From Magnetospirillum gryphiswaldense MSR-1 v2 (GTDB lineage Bacteria > Pseudomonadota > Alphaproteobacteria > Rhodospirillales > Magnetospirillaceae), in the NCBI RefSeq assembly GCF_000513295.1, contig NC_023065.1:62001-126000 (forward strand): DNA of 64,000 nt, given 5' to 3'. The translations under genes were made by a program, and so were the position numbers. The notes below the pieces were generated by a model. The model saw only the letters and a list, made by a program, of their open reading frames with translations, searched no databases and was not told the DNA's origin. Of this stretch, positions 8,777-18,443 are shown in pieces. Positions within the stretch are counted from its first letter, which is position 1; each line of letters opens with the position of its first letter.

Positions 8777-9599
8777 CTTCGCTTACCTGGATGAGCAGAC
8801 CAAGCGCATGCTGCGTCGGGCCATCCTGAAGGCGGTGGCCATCCCCGGCTATCAGGTGCCGTTCGGCAGCCGGGAAATGCCGCTGCCCTATGGCTGGGGC
8901 ACCGGCGGCATCCAGGTGACGGCGGCGGTGATCGGCGCCGATGACCGCTTGAAGGTCATCGACCAGGGCGCCGACGACACCACCAACGCCGTCTCCATCC
9001 GCCGTTTCTTCGCCCGCACCGCCGGTGTGGCGACCACCGAGAAAACCCGCGAGGCGACGGTGATCCAGACCCGTCACCGCATCCCGGAAATGCCGCTGTC
9101 CGACGGCCAGATCATGGTCTATCAGGTGCCGATCCCCGAGCCGTTGCGCTGGTTGGAACCGCGCGAGACGGAAACCCGCAAGATGCATGCCCTGGCCGAT
9201 TACGGCGCCATGCATGTGAAGCTGTACGAGGATATCGCCCGCTTCGGCCACATCGCCACCACCTATGATTATCCGGTGCTGGTGGGTGGTCGCTATCTGA
9301 TGCGGCCCTCGCCTATCCCCAAATTCGATAATCCCAAGATGGACATGTCGCCGGCGCTGCAATTGTTCGGCGCCGGGCGGGAAAAGCGCATCTACGCGGT
9401 GCCGCCCTATACCTCGGTCAAAAGTCTGGATTTCGAGGATCATCCGTTCGAGGTGCAGCGCTGGGATCAGGCCTGTGCCCTGTGCGGCGCCACCGAATCG
9501 TTTTTGGACGAGGTGGTCACCGACGATGCGGGCGGGCGCATGTATGTGTGTTCCGACAGTGATTATTGCGGCGAACGGCGACAGGAGCAGGGACAATGA
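8760..9599 (+). CDS. phnJ: Alpha-D-ribose 1-methylphosphonate 5-phosphate C-P lyase
   Basis: A 279-residue PhnJ, the radical SAM enzyme that breaks the C-P bond. The iron-sulphur cysteines are all present as Cys239, Cys242, Cys264 and Cys270 (CALC ... C-x5-C), each two positions lower than the known E. coli residues 241, 244, 266 and 272. The protein is therefore complete and likely active. The gene overlaps phnI upstream and phnK downstream (ATGA). Confidence 0.96.
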   Translation: MSTGYNFAYLDEQTKRMLRRAILKAVAIPGYQVPFGSREMPLPYGWGTGGIQVTAAVIGADDRLKVIDQGADDTTNAVSIRRFFARTAGVATTEKTREATVIQTRHRIPEMPLSDGQIMVYQVPIPEPLRWLEPRETETRKMHALADYGAMHVKLYEDIARFGHIATTYDYPVLVGGRYLMRPSPIPKFDNPKMDMSPALQLFGAGREKRIYAVPPYTSVKSLDFEDHPFEVQRWDQACALCGATESFLDEVVTDDAGGRMYVCSDSDYCGERRQEQGQ

Positions 9600-10372
9600 A
9601 CGATCACCCCCTGCTGCGGGTCAGCGGCCTGACCCATATGTACGGCGCCCGAATCGGCTGCCGCGACGTGTCGTTCGAATTGTGGCCGGGCGAGGTCATC
9701 GGCATCGTCGGCGAATCGGGATCGGGCAAGTCGACCTTGCTGTCGTGCCTGTCCACCCGCCAGCGCCCGACCACGGGTGTGGTGGAATACGATACCACCG
9801 ACCAGGGGCTGGTCGATGTCTATGGTCTGTCCGAGCCGCGCCAGCGCATGCTGATGCGCACCGATTGGGGCATCGTCCACCAGAACCCGCGCGACGGTCT
9901 GCGCATGGGGGTGTCGGCGGGGGCCAATGTGGGCGAGCGGTTGATGGCGGTGGGGGCTCGCCATTACGGCCAGATCCGCCAACAGGCCGGCACCTGGCTG
10001 GACAAGGTGGAGATCGACCCGACCCGCATGGACGACCAGCCGGCGACGTTTTCCGGCGGCATGCTGCAACGCTTGCAGATCGCCCGCAATCTGGTCACCC
10101 ATCCGCGTCTGGTGTTCATGGACGAACCCACCGGCGGCCTGGATGTGTCGGTGCAGGCCCGCCTGCTCGATTTGCTGCGCCGTCTGGTTACCGATTTGGG
10201 GCTGTCGGCCATCGTCGTCACCCATGATCTGGCGGTGGCCCGCCTGCTGGCCCACCGGCTGATGGTGATGAAGGGCGGCGAGGTGGTCGAGCACGGCCTG
10301 ACCGATCAGGTGCTGGACGACCCGCACCATCCCTATACCCAGCTTCTCGTTTCTTCGGTGTTGCAGCCATGA
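9596..10372 (+). CDS. phnK: C-P lyase ATP-binding protein PhnK
   Basis: A 258-residue ABC-type ATPase that binds the C-P lyase core complex rather than a membrane permease. Walker A is GESGSGKST, the signature is [14 protein letters not shown], and Walker B is [12 protein letters not shown]. The ATG at 9596 overlaps the phnJ stop (ATGA) and gives the usual family length; an earlier in-frame ATG at 9566 is inside phnJ. Confidence 0.94.
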   Translation: MNDHPLLRVSGLTHMYGARIGCRDVSFELWPGEVIGIVGESGSGKSTLLSCLSTRQRPTTGVVEYDTTDQGLVDVYGLSEPRQRMLMRTDWGIVHQNPRDGLRMGVSAGANVGERLMAVGARHYGQIRQQAGTWLDKVEIDPTRMDDQPATFSGGMLQRLQIARNLVTHPRLVFMDEPTGGLDVSVQARLLDLLRRLVTDLGLSAIVVTHDLAVARLLAHRLMVMKGGEVVEHGLTDQVLDDPHHPYTQLLVSSVLQP

Positions 10373-11055
10373 TCCTCGTCAGCGACCTGTCCAAGACCTA
10401 TGTCCTGCATACCCAGGGCGGTATCAGCATTCCGGTGTTCCGGGAGGCCCAATTGTCGGTGGAGGCGGGGGAATGCGTCACCTTGCACGGCCCCTCGGGC
10501 TCGGGCAAATCCACCTTGCTGCGCTGCCTGTACGGCAATTGCAAGGCCGATGCCGGAGCCATCATGGTCCGCCACGGCGATTCTTATGTGGATGTGGCCA
10601 GTGCCCCGCCGCGCGCTATCATCGACGTGCGCCGTCGCAGCATGGGTTATGTCAGCCAGTTCCTGCGCGCCATCCCCCGCGTCAGCGCCCTGGACGTGGT
10701 GGCCGAGCCGTTGCGGGCCACGGGGGTGGGGATGGAACTGGCGCGGGCCAGGGCGGCGGACCTGCTGGCCCGGCTGCGCATCCCCGAACGGCTGTGGCAT
10801 CTGGCCCCGGCGACGTTTTCCGGCGGCGAGCAGCAGCGCGTCAACATCGCGCGCGGCTTCGCCAGCGACCACCCCATCTTGTTGCTGGACGAGCCCACCG
10901 CGTCGCTGGATGCCGCCAACCGCGCCGTGGTGGTGCAATTGATTGAAGAGGCCAAGGCCAGGGGCGTCGCCCTGGTCGGTGTTTTCCACGACGACGAGGT
11001 GCGCGAGGCGGTGTCTTCGCGTATCGTCACCATGCAGCCCGAGGTTTCGGCATGA
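10369..11055 (+). CDS. phnL: C-P lyase ATP-binding protein PhnL
   Basis: A 228-residue ABC-type ATPase of the PhnL type, needed with PhnGHI for making the ribose-phosphonate triphosphate. Walker A is GPSGSGKST, the signature is [14 protein letters not shown] and Walker B is [12 protein letters not shown]. The family N-terminus ([15 protein letters not shown]) is clear. It overlaps phnK and phnM by ATGA on both sides. Confidence 0.94.
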   Translation: MILVSDLSKTYVLHTQGGISIPVFREAQLSVEAGECVTLHGPSGSGKSTLLRCLYGNCKADAGAIMVRHGDSYVDVASAPPRAIIDVRRRSMGYVSQFLRAIPRVSALDVVAEPLRATGVGMELARARAADLLARLRIPERLWHLAPATFSGGEQQRVNIARGFASDHPILLLDEPTASLDAANRAVVVQLIEEAKARGVALVGVFHDDEVREAVSSRIVTMQPEVSA

Positions 11056-12197
11056 ACGAAGAACTGATCCTGACCAATGCCCGCATCGTCACCGAAACCG
11101 AGGTGTTCACCGGTTCGCTGCACGCCATGGGCGGACGCATCGTTGCCCTGGCCAAGGGGCCGAGTAATGTGCCCGGCGCGGTGGATTGCGCCGGCGATTA
11201 CGTCATCCCCGGTCTGGTCGAACTGCACACCGACAATCTGGAAAAGCACTTCACCCCGCGCCCCGGCGTGCGCTGGCATTCCCGCTCGGCCTGTCTGTCG
11301 CACGACGCCCAGATGGCCGCCGCCGGCATCACCACCGTCTACGACGCGGTGTCGCTGGGCGACATGATCGAGGGCTCGGCCCGCCAAGCCAATCTGGAGG
11401 CCATGATCCACACCCTGGGCGAAGTGGCGGATGAAGGCTGGTTCAGGGCCGAACACCGCCTGCACCTGCGCTGCGAGGTGTCGTCGCCGAACATCCTCGA
11501 CTCGTTCAACGGCTTCGTCACCGACAAGCGGGTCGGCATTGTCTCGCTGATGGACCACACGCCGGGCCAACGCCAGTTCGTGCACGAAGACAAGTACCGC
11601 GAATATTACATGGGCAAATACGGCTTCAACGCCGAACAGATGGAAGCCTTCACCGCCAAGCAGCAGGCGGCCAGCGCCCAATATTCCGACCCGCATCGCC
11701 GCGCCATCGCCGCCGCCTGCCAGGGCCGCGAGTTGATCCTGGCCACCCATGACGACGCCACCAGCGACCATGTGGAGGAAGCCGCCGGTTTGGGCATCCA
11801 CTTTTCCGAATTCCCGACCACGGTGGCGGCGGCGAAGGAATCGCACCAGCGCGGCATGAAGGTGCTGATGGGCGCCCCCAATCTGGTGCGCGGCGGCTCG
11901 CATTCCGGCAATGTCTCGGCCTTGGAACTGGCGCAAAAGGAGTGCCTGGACGTGCTGTCGTCGGATTACGTGCCGTCCAGCCTGATCCATGCCGCCTTCA
12001 TGCTGCATCACGGGGAACTTGGCTGGGATTTGCCCGCTGCCTTGGCCCTGGTGGCCAAGAACCCGGCGGATGTGGCCGGCCTTGCCGATCGCGGCAGCAT
12101 CGATGTGGGCAAGCGCGCCGATCTGGTCCGCGTCGCCGATACCGGCGACATGCCGGTAGTCCGGGTCGTGTGGCGCCAAGGTGTGCGCGTGTCATAA
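11052..12197 (+). CDS. phnM: Alpha-D-ribose 1-methylphosphonate 5-triphosphate diphosphatase
   Basis: A 381-residue amidohydrolase-fold PhnM, which removes diphosphate from the ribose phosphonate triphosphate before PhnJ acts. Metal-site features include [14 protein letters not shown] near the N-terminus, RCEVSS and [11 protein letters not shown]. It is the last gene of the phnGHIJKLM operon. No phnN or phnP follows it, so the steps after PhnJ must be done by genes elsewhere or by other families. Confidence 0.94.
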   Translation: MNEELILTNARIVTETEVFTGSLHAMGGRIVALAKGPSNVPGAVDCAGDYVIPGLVELHTDNLEKHFTPRPGVRWHSRSACLSHDAQMAAAGITTVYDAVSLGDMIEGSARQANLEAMIHTLGEVADEGWFRAEHRLHLRCEVSSPNILDSFNGFVTDKRVGIVSLMDHTPGQRQFVHEDKYREYYMGKYGFNAEQMEAFTAKQQAASAQYSDPHRRAIAAACQGRELILATHDDATSDHVEEAAGLGIHFSEFPTTVAAAKESHQRGMKVLMGAPNLVRGGSHSGNVSALELAQKECLDVLSSDYVPSSLIHAAFMLHHGELGWDLPAALALVAKNPADVAGLADRGSIDVGKRADLVRVADTGDMPVVRVVWRQGVRVS

Positions 12198-12202
12198 ATC
12201 AT

Positions 12203-12255
12203 TTTCCCCGGCTGCGGCGAAAGGGTAAAATCGCCGTAGTCGGGGAAATGGTTTT
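12203..12255 (+). terminator. Long hairpin with T-run between phnM and the next gene
   Basis: Two 18-base arms (12203-12220 and 12231-12248) pair along their full length with two G-U wobbles around a 10-base loop, and TTTTT follows at 12251-12255. This is a good intrinsic terminator for the phn operon. The GGGGA in its right arm is also the best Shine-Dalgarno-like sequence for the gene starting at 12261, so the hairpin could also damp translation of that gene. Confidence 0.75.
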
Positions 12256-12260
12256 TGGTC

Positions 12261-13880
12261 ATGCGTCAATTCAATGTTTTTCATCTATTCATTGTTTGTT
12301 TGATGGTTTTCGTTTCTGTGCCTATTGCCTCTGTGGCGGCGCAGACCACCCAAACCCCTGCTTCTTCTGCACGAATTGTGCGTATTCAGTTGAAGTGGAC
12401 GCATCAATTCCAGTTTGCTGGCTTTTATGCCGCACTTGAGCAGGGCTATTTTCGTGAGGCCGGGCTGGATGTGCGGTTGTTGCCCGGCGGCCCCCATATC
12501 GATCCGGCCCAGGTGGTGGTGGGCGGCGGCGCCGAGTTCGGCATCGGCAATTCATCGCTGCTGATCAATCACGCCTGGGGTGCTCCGGTGGTGGCGGTGG
12601 CGGCGATCTTGCAGCATTCGCCCTTTGTCCTGGCCGCCATTCCCAGCCTGGACGAGCCCAAGGCCTTGGCCGGTCGGCGGCTGATGCTGGAGGCCCATTC
12701 CGCCGAATTGCAGGCCTATCTGCATCTGGCCGGGGTGGACATGACCCAGGTGCGGTTGATGCCCCATAGCGGCGATATCCGCGATCTCGGGCACAAGGTG
12801 GATGCGGCTTCCGCCTATAGCTCGGACGAAACCTATACGCTGCTGACCGACAAGATCGGGCACCAGATATTCAATCCGCGTTCCATCGGCATGGATTTCT
12901 ATGGTGATACCTTGTTCACTTCCGCCCGTCTGGCGGCGGAGAACCCGGATCTGGTGCGCGCTGTGCGTGAGGCGGTGATCAAGGGCTGGTATCACGCACT
13001 TGAACACCCCAACCAGGCCATGCGCCTGATCAACGACAAATATGCCCCCGACATCGATCCGCTGAAACTGCGCTACGAGGCCGAGGAAATCCGCCGGCTG
13101 ATGGATGCCGACGTGGTCGGCATCGGTTACATGAACGTCAAGCGCTGGGACGGCATCGCCGCCGCTTTCCAGCGCGCCGGCCTGATCGCCACGCCGGTGG
13201 ATCTGGCGGCTTTCCTGTTCGACGCCGAAACCGAGCCCGATTTGGGCTGGGTTTACACCGTTCTGGCGGTGGGAGGGGTTTTTGTCCTGGTGGTGGCGAC
13301 GGTGGCGGTGCAAGTGGTGCGGCTGAACCGGCGACTTCGGCGCGAGATCGAGGAACGGCGGCGGCTGGAGCAGATTTTGACACATCAGGCCATGACCGAC
13401 CCGCTGACCGGTTTGTGCAATCGCCGCCACTTCATCTTGCGCGCCAACGAGGAATTGCACCGTGCCCGCCGCACTGGTGCGCCGCTGGCCGTGCTTTACC
13501 TGGATGTCGACCATTTCAAGATCATCAACGACAAGTATGGCCACGGTCTCGGCGATCAGGTGTTGGTGACGGTGGCCAGGGCCTGCCGCGACGCCCTGGG
13601 GGGTGAGGATTTGCTGGCGCGGATGGGCGGCGAGGAATTCGCCGCCGTGCTGCCCGGTCTGGACAAGGTGGCAGCCCAAATGACGGCGGAAAGGTTGCGC
13701 CGCTGTCTGGGGGAGGTGGTCACCCGCAGCGAAGATGGTCGGCGCATCACTATAACTATCAGTATAGGTGTGGCCACATTGGCTGATGACGATGGTGATA
13801 TGCTGACGGTGTTGGATCGCGCTGACCGGGCACTTTATCAGGCAAAGACCTTAGGTCGGAACGGGTCGTATTTTATTTGA
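12261..13880 (+). CDS. Diguanylate cyclase with periplasmic NMT1/THI5-like sensor
   Basis: A 539-residue membrane protein. A signal sequence (about residues 1-28) leads into a periplasmic binding domain of the NMT1/THI5-like type (LKWTHQFQFAGFYAALEQGYF), then one membrane helix near residues 325-350 and a cytoplasmic GGDEF domain. The active motif is GGEEF near residue 456. The inhibitory site is not conserved: GGED replaces RxxD. It probably makes cyclic di-GMP when a small molecule binds, without the usual product inhibition. The ATG at 12261 follows a hairpin with a T-run. The first codons are clearly AT-richer than the rest. The ligand is unknown. Confidence 0.87.
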   Translation: MRQFNVFHLFIVCLMVFVSVPIASVAAQTTQTPASSARIVRIQLKWTHQFQFAGFYAALEQGYFREAGLDVRLLPGGPHIDPAQVVVGGGAEFGIGNSSLLINHAWGAPVVAVAAILQHSPFVLAAIPSLDEPKALAGRRLMLEAHSAELQAYLHLAGVDMTQVRLMPHSGDIRDLGHKVDAASAYSSDETYTLLTDKIGHQIFNPRSIGMDFYGDTLFTSARLAAENPDLVRAVREAVIKGWYHALEHPNQAMRLINDKYAPDIDPLKLRYEAEEIRRLMDADVVGIGYMNVKRWDGIAAAFQRAGLIATPVDLAAFLFDAETEPDLGWVYTVLAVGGVFVLVVATVAVQVVRLNRRLRREIEERRRLEQILTHQAMTDPLTGLCNRRHFILRANEELHRARRTGAPLAVLYLDVDHFKIINDKYGHGLGDQVLVTVARACRDALGGEDLLARMGGEEFAAVLPGLDKVAAQMTAERLRRCLGEVVTRSEDGRRITITISIGVATLADDDGDMLTVLDRADRALYQAKTLGRNGSYFI

Positions 13881-14004
13881 TATTACTTAAAGTTTATCTT
13901 TAACTTTTTGTTATGGGTGTCTGTTCATAGTCCAAGGATGCCACCTGCAAAGCGGGGGCATGTGGTGTCACGCGACCGGAAGAAATCCGGTGAAGGGACA
14001 AAGG

Positions 14005-15069
14005 ATGAGCACGCTCATACCCAGGGCGTCGTTGGTGACCGGAAGCCTGCCTGCCGAGCAGCAGGAGGATTTGTGGTGCCAGAGTATCGCCCCCATGCTG
14101 GAATCCCGCTCGTGCCGCCAGCCGGATCAAGCCGGCAAGGCGCCGGAGATTCATCAATATCATCTGGGTCGTTTTCTCTATATCGACACCATCTTCAGCC
14201 GCCGAACCTTCCGCCGTGACCGTGGCCTGATGGCCCAACACGACGATGCCGATCATCTGAGCCTGCAGCTCTTCATTGATGGTCGCAACCAGGTTGCCAA
14301 TGGCGGCATCGATTACACCATCGTTCCCGGCAAGGTTTACGGCGTCAATCTGGCCTATTCGGTCGAGGCGGTGGCCGAGGATTCCGACGCGGTGGTGATG
14401 GTGTTGCCGCGCCAGCTGGTGTTGGACGAAGTGCCGCATCTGGCCGATTTGCGCGGCCAGGTCTTCGCCGACAATTCGGTGTGCAATCACCTGCTGCGCG
14501 ATCACATGCTGTCGCTCAGGCGCTTGTTGCCTTCCGCCAGCATGGACAGCATTCCGGCTTTGACCCAGTCGCTGTTGGGGTTGCTCGACGCCTTGATGGG
14601 GCACGGCGACACTGGCGCCGCCCAGGTGCAGACGGCCATGTTCGCCTCTATCTGTCGCCATATCGACAGCCAGTTGAACGATTCGGACCTTGGGGTCGAT
14701 TCCATCTGCGCCAAGTTCCGCTGTTCGCGCGCCACCCTTTACCGGTTGTTCAAGCCCCATGGCGGCGTGCGCGAACACATTCAGCGCCGCCGGCTGATGG
14801 CCTGTTTCAAGGCTATTACCGGGGCAAGGCACACGCATCGCGGTATTTTCGATATCGCCTTGGATTTCGGCTTTATCTCGCCCAGCCATTTCAGCCATCT
14901 GTTTCGCAGCCATTTCGGCATGAGCCCGAGCGAGGCCCGGGACATGGGGGCGCAGCGGTGCGGGAAAGGTCTGGATTTGGCAATGCCCAGTGGCGGCAGC
15001 GCCGTCGAGGATGCCGAATGCATGTGGCGCTGGGCCAAGTCGCTGACCGCCAGCGCCGCCTGGCGATAA
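14005..15069 (+). CDS. AraC-family transcriptional regulator
   Basis: A 354-residue regulator. The C-terminal AraC helix-turn-helix pair spans about residues 225-325 and includes FRCSRATLYRLFKPHGG and the second helix DIALDFGFISPSHFSHLFRSHFGMSPSEAR. The N-terminal 200 residues resemble the AraC-binding-like cupin region of this group. I chose the ATG at 14005, which follows GAAGGGACAAAGG; a longer frame from 13960 lacks a ribosome site. Targets are not evident; neighbours are a diguanylate cyclase and flagellin-like genes. Confidence 0.85.
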   Translation: MSTLIPRASLVTGSLPAEQQEDLWCQSIAPMLESRSCRQPDQAGKAPEIHQYHLGRFLYIDTIFSRRTFRRDRGLMAQHDDADHLSLQLFIDGRNQVANGGIDYTIVPGKVYGVNLAYSVEAVAEDSDAVVMVLPRQLVLDEVPHLADLRGQVFADNSVCNHLLRDHMLSLRRLLPSASMDSIPALTQSLLGLLDALMGHGDTGAAQVQTAMFASICRHIDSQLNDSDLGVDSICAKFRCSRATLYRLFKPHGGVREHIQRRRLMACFKAITGARHTHRGIFDIALDFGFISPSHFSHLFRSHFGMSPSEARDMGAQRCGKGLDLAMPSGGSAVEDAECMWRWAKSLTASAAWR

Positions 15070-15105
15070 AAAGGCTCCCGCCGCCGGGGCGGGGGCGGGA
15101 GCCTT
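15069..15105 (-). terminator. Intrinsic terminator for the minus-strand flagellin-like genes
   Basis: A perfect 12-base stem (15071-15082 with 15094-15105, AAGGCTCCCGCC and its complement) has a run of Ts on the minus strand just after it (A-run at 15068-15072 on the plus strand). It therefore ends transcripts coming from 15147 leftward; on the plus strand it may also help end the AraC transcript. Confidence 0.75.
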
Positions 15106-15146
15106 ATCCGCCGCAGCCAGGGTGCCGCCTGACTGCCGACGGCGGA

Positions 15147-15572
15147 TCAGAACAGGCCAAGCAGGCTCCGTTCGCTTCGCCCGGCCAGATTGACCGGCGT
15201 TTCGACCAACGCCCAGCGTGCCGCCCGGGTGATCAGATAGGCGTCGTCGACGTTAAGGTCGTCATCTGGTCCGTGAGCCGGAAGCCCCAGGGCGTTCAAC
15301 GACCGGCGCAAATCGCCCAGGCGTTCGACCAGTTCCTGTCGTTCGGGGATCGACGGTGCCGATTGTGCCAGCAAGGTCGCGCCCTTCATCTGGGCAAAGG
15401 TCTTTTCCGCCTGGGTCAGGCTGTTGCCGGCGATTTGGATGATATCCTCCGCGCGGTCGGCGGCGACCGGTTTTTCCCCAGCCCGTTCGTCCACGACTGT
15501 CTTGGCATTGGTATTTTGCATCGACAGCAATGTATCCCGTGTCGACGGCGTCAGCTTGACGTCGGTGGCCAT
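15147..15572 (-). CDS. Small flagellin-N-terminus-like protein
   Basis: A 141-residue protein that I do not recognise by name. Residues from about 6 onward (LTPSTRDTLLSMQNTNAK ... QMKGATLLAQSAPSIPERQ) resemble the N-terminal helical region of alphaproteobacterial flagellins, but the variable centre and the C-terminal helix of a flagellin are missing. I chose the ATG at 15572, preceded by GGAGGG; an upstream in-frame ATG at 15602 is less likely. It shares the same layout as the next gene upstream and may form an operon with it. A flagellin-derived accessory or export-related protein is one possibility. Confidence 0.65.
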   Translation of the reverse strand: MATDVKLTPSTRDTLLSMQNTNAKTVVDERAGEKPVAADRAEDIIQIAGNSLTQAEKTFAQMKGATLLAQSAPSIPERQELVERLGDLRRSLNALGLPAHGPDDDLNVDDAYLITRAARWALVETPVNLAGRSERSLLGLF

Positions 15573-15684
15573 GATTTTCCCTCCATCCCCATGGAACCCC
15601 ATTCCATGCCACCCACTCTACGCCGCCGGAAACAGTGCTGATTGTCTGTGCGTCCACGGATGATGTCGCATTCGTCTCAATGTA

Positions 15685-16425
15685 TTAGATGTCGTTGGCA
15701 GGAATTTCGCCGAAGCCGTAGCGTTGATAGAGGCGGTAGACATAGGCGCCGAAGCTGCTGGCGATGCAATGCAGGCCGTCCAGGGCCATGCTGGTTTGAA
15801 CCAGCGATCTTTCGATGGCCTGGGCATGGCCGAAGATGCTGCCCCAGCCGTGATCGATGCGGTGGATATGCAGGCACAGATCGGGATGGCTGATGCCGTT
15901 GACGGCCACCGCCATGTCGATGGCCGAGCGCACCACCACCGTCTCGCCGTGCAACAGATCGTAGATGGCGTCGAAGACGGTGTTCTTGCAGGTCGGCCCG
16001 TCCAGGCGGGTCAGTTCCAGATTGCCATCGGCATCGGCATCGACGAACCGGCGGTCGCCGGCGGGAAAGCGGCAGTGGGGCGGTAGGCCGGAAAGACGCA
16101 GCCAGGCATTGTTGCCGTCGGCTTCGCAGACGGCGATGACCGCGTGAGAGGATTGCTGATATTCGGCCGGAGAAATCTGACCTTCGCCGCAGGCCTTGGC
16201 GATGTCCAAGGTGCCGGCGGCGATGAAGTCCAGGTCGCGGCGCAACTGGTCGAAGCCGCGGGCCAGGGCGCGCCGCTCGCCCGCCTGGGGCGTGCCCTGG
16301 GCGATCAGGGCCAGGCTGCGCATGCGGCACAGCAGGTTCTCAATGGCATCCATGCCATTCAGGGCCGCCTGGACCACCCCCAACTCGGCGGGGGCGGGTT
16401 CGGCGGTGAAGTAATCGGTGGCCAT
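15685..16425 (-). CDS. Protein with flagellin-like N-terminal helix and unknown C-terminal domain
   Basis: A 246-residue protein. Residues about 10-65 (VVQAALNGMDAIENLLCRMRSLALIAQ ... ERRALARGFDQLRRDLDFIA) look like the D1 coiled region of flagellins, where NGxDAIExLL and a final LxxDIDxIA are typical. The remainder, with DADADGNLELTRLDGP and several His and Cys residues, matches nothing I know. The start at 16425 has GGGGAG upstream. It is probably cotranscribed with the smaller flagellin-like gene, 112 bases downstream. Function unknown. Confidence 0.65.
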   Translation of the reverse strand: MATDYFTAEPAPAELGVVQAALNGMDAIENLLCRMRSLALIAQGTPQAGERRALARGFDQLRRDLDFIAAGTLDIAKACGEGQISPAEYQQSSHAVIAVCEADGNNAWLRLSGLPPHCRFPAGDRRFVDADADGNLELTRLDGPTCKNTVFDAIYDLLHGETVVVRSAIDMAVAVNGISHPDLCLHIHRIDHGWGSIFGHAQAIERSLVQTSMALDGLHCIASSFGAYVYRLYQRYGFGEIPANDI

Positions 16426-16530
16426 TCTGCCGGACTCCCCCATCCAATAACGCGTTCTGCGTCGAGGGAGTCTACAAAATCGCTGCGGATGGCGGTTGTT
16501 CCTGCGTCTCCGCAGATTGTCGCAGATGTC

Positions 16531-17325
16531 TCAGATGAACAGCTTGCGCAGGCGCGACGAGGCGATGTCGATCAGCGACACGGTGACGATGATGATCAGC
16601 ATGACGGCGCAGGTCTCGGCGAAATAGAAGCCGCGGATGATTTCCCACAACACCACGCCGATGCCGCCGGCGCCGACCATGCCGACCACGGTGGCCGAGC
16701 GGACGTTGGATTCGAAGCGATAGAGCGAATAGCTGATCCACAGCGGCATCACCTGGGGGATGATGCCGAAGACGATTTCTTCCAGGGCATTGGCGCCGGT
16801 GGCGCGGATGCCTTCCACCGGGCGGGGGTCGATGGCTTCCACCGCTTCGGAAAACAGCTTGGCCAGGATGCCGGTGGTATGGACGAACAGGGCCAGCACG
16901 CCGGCGAACGGCCCCAGGCCGACGGCGACCACGAACAGCATGGCGAAGACCATTTCGTTGATGGCGCGAAAGGAATCCATCAACCGGCGCACCGGCTGGT
17001 TGACCCAGGCCGGCGCCACGTTTTCGGCGCATAACAGGCCGAAGGGCACGGCGCAGACCACCGCCAGGGCGGTGCCCCAGATGGCGATCTGCAAGGTGAC
17101 CAGCATTTCTTCCAGGTAATAGCGCCAGTCGGCGAAATTGGGCGGGAAGAAATCGGCCATGAAGGTGCCCATGTTGGCACCGTCGGTGATCAGGGCCCAG
17201 GGCCGGATTTCCGCCCCCGACCACGATGCCGCCAGCACGGCGAAAATCAGCCCCCACACCAGCAGCTTGGCCAGGGACTGGCGCGGCGGCGGTGAAAGGC
17301 GGGCGGTATCAAGGGCGGTGGACAT
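16531..17325 (-). CDS. phnE: Phosphonate ABC transporter permease
   Basis: A 264-residue inner-membrane permease with about six hydrophobic segments. The cytoplasmic coupling motif [21 protein letters not shown] is the EAA loop of PhnE-type permeases. The end [21 protein letters not shown] is also typical. It is the last gene of the phnC-phnD-phnE order on this strand, 73 bases after phnD. Only one permease is present, so a homodimer is likely. Confidence 0.92.
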   Translation of the reverse strand: MSTALDTARLSPPPRQSLAKLLVWGLIFAVLAASWSGAEIRPWALITDGANMGTFMADFFPPNFADWRYYLEEMLVTLQIAIWGTALAVVCAVPFGLLCAENVAPAWVNQPVRRLMDSFRAINEMVFAMLFVVAVGLGPFAGVLALFVHTTGILAKLFSEAVEAIDPRPVEGIRATGANALEEIVFGIIPQVMPLWISYSLYRFESNVRSATVVGMVGAGGIGVVLWEIIRGFYFAETCAVMLIIIVTVSLIDIASSRLRKLFI

Positions 17326-17398
17326 GAGAGGGGTTCCTGACAGATGGACATGGAAACGGGCGGCCCCGGCATGGGGGCCGCCCGATAAGGCAGAGAAT

Positions 17399-18400
17399 CT
17401 ACTTCAAAGCGGCCATACGCTTGGTCAGATCGGCCAGCTTGGCGTCGATTTCGGCCAGCTTGGCCTTCTTGTCGGTTTCGCTCATGTTGGCGTCGCCGGC
17501 GATCTTGTTGCGGTTCTTGAACAGCTCAAGCTGACGGATGGGCAGCAACTGGTCGTTGGACGACGGCTTGAACGGCGCCCATTGCAGGCCGGCCAGGGTC
17601 TCGACTTCCTTCTTCACCTGGTCCTGGCTCTTGCCCGGAGCGGCGACGCCGTAGGTCAGGAAGAAGGTCTTGATCTTGTCCTTGGCATCCTTGGGCATAT
17701 CCTTGCGCCAGACGATGGGGTCGGCGGGGATCAGGGGCGAGGTCCAGATCACCTTGATATTGGCGAACTTTTCCGGCTGACGGGCCTGGACCAGGCGCAG
17801 GTTTTCCGAATTGTTGGTGGACACGTCCACCTGCTTGTTGGCCACCGCCATGGCGTTGGTTTCGTGGTTGGCGTTGATCACCCGCTTGAAAATCTTCTTG
17901 GGGTCGTCGACACCGTTCTGGGCGAAGACGTAATAGCCCGGCACCAGGAAGCCCGAGGTGGAATTGGGATCGCCGTTGCTGAAGGTCAGTTCGGCCGCGT
18001 TCTTCAGCACGTCCTGGACGCTGTTCAGGGTGCTGTCCTTGTGCACCAACAGGTGCGACCAATAGCCGGGATTGCCTTCGGCATCCACCGACTGGACGAA
18101 GATTTCGCCTTCGGCGCGGTCCACCGCTTCCATGGCCGACTTGTTGCCGAACCAGGCCACCTGCACCTTGTTGAAGCGCATGCCTTCGATGATGCCGGCG
18201 TAATCGGGGGCGAAGAACGCCTTGATCTTGAAGCCGGTCTGCTTCTCCATCTCGGCCAGGAACGGCACCCATTCCTGCTTCAGGTTCTGGCTCGATTCGG
18301 TCGAGATGATGCCGAAATTCAAGGTTTCCTGGGCCAGGGCCGGGGCGGCGAACAGGCTGCCCAGGGTGGCGGCGGCCAAGATGGTCGCGGAAATCTTCAT
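17399..18400 (-). CDS. phnD: Phosphonate ABC transporter substrate-binding protein
   Basis: A 333-residue periplasmic protein with a clear signal peptide ([24 protein letters not shown]). The mature part starts [19 protein letters not shown], as in PhnD, which binds 2-aminoethylphosphonate and related compounds. I chose the ATG at 18400, with AAGGAA upstream; earlier in-frame starts give a non-signal Pro/Arg-rich leader. It lies between phnC and phnE. Confidence 0.93.
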   Translation of the reverse strand: MKISATILAAATLGSLFAAPALAQETLNFGIISTESSQNLKQEWVPFLAEMEKQTGFKIKAFFAPDYAGIIEGMRFNKVQVAWFGNKSAMEAVDRAEGEIFVQSVDAEGNPGYWSHLLVHKDSTLNSVQDVLKNAAELTFSNGDPNSTSGFLVPGYYVFAQNGVDDPKKIFKRVINANHETNAMAVANKQVDVSTNNSENLRLVQARQPEKFANIKVIWTSPLIPADPIVWRKDMPKDAKDKIKTFFLTYGVAAPGKSQDQVKKEVETLAGLQWAPFKPSSNDQLLPIRQLELFKNRNKIAGDANMSETDKKAKLAEIDAKLADLTKRMAALK

Positions 18401-18443
18401 GGGTCGGTTCCTTCGGTTGCGGTAAGCGGGAAAAGAATGAAAA

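Noticed and set aside
15071-15105. Terminator for the AraC gene
   Set aside because: The stem is real, but the T-run is on the minus strand, so it was assigned to the leftward flagellin-like genes.
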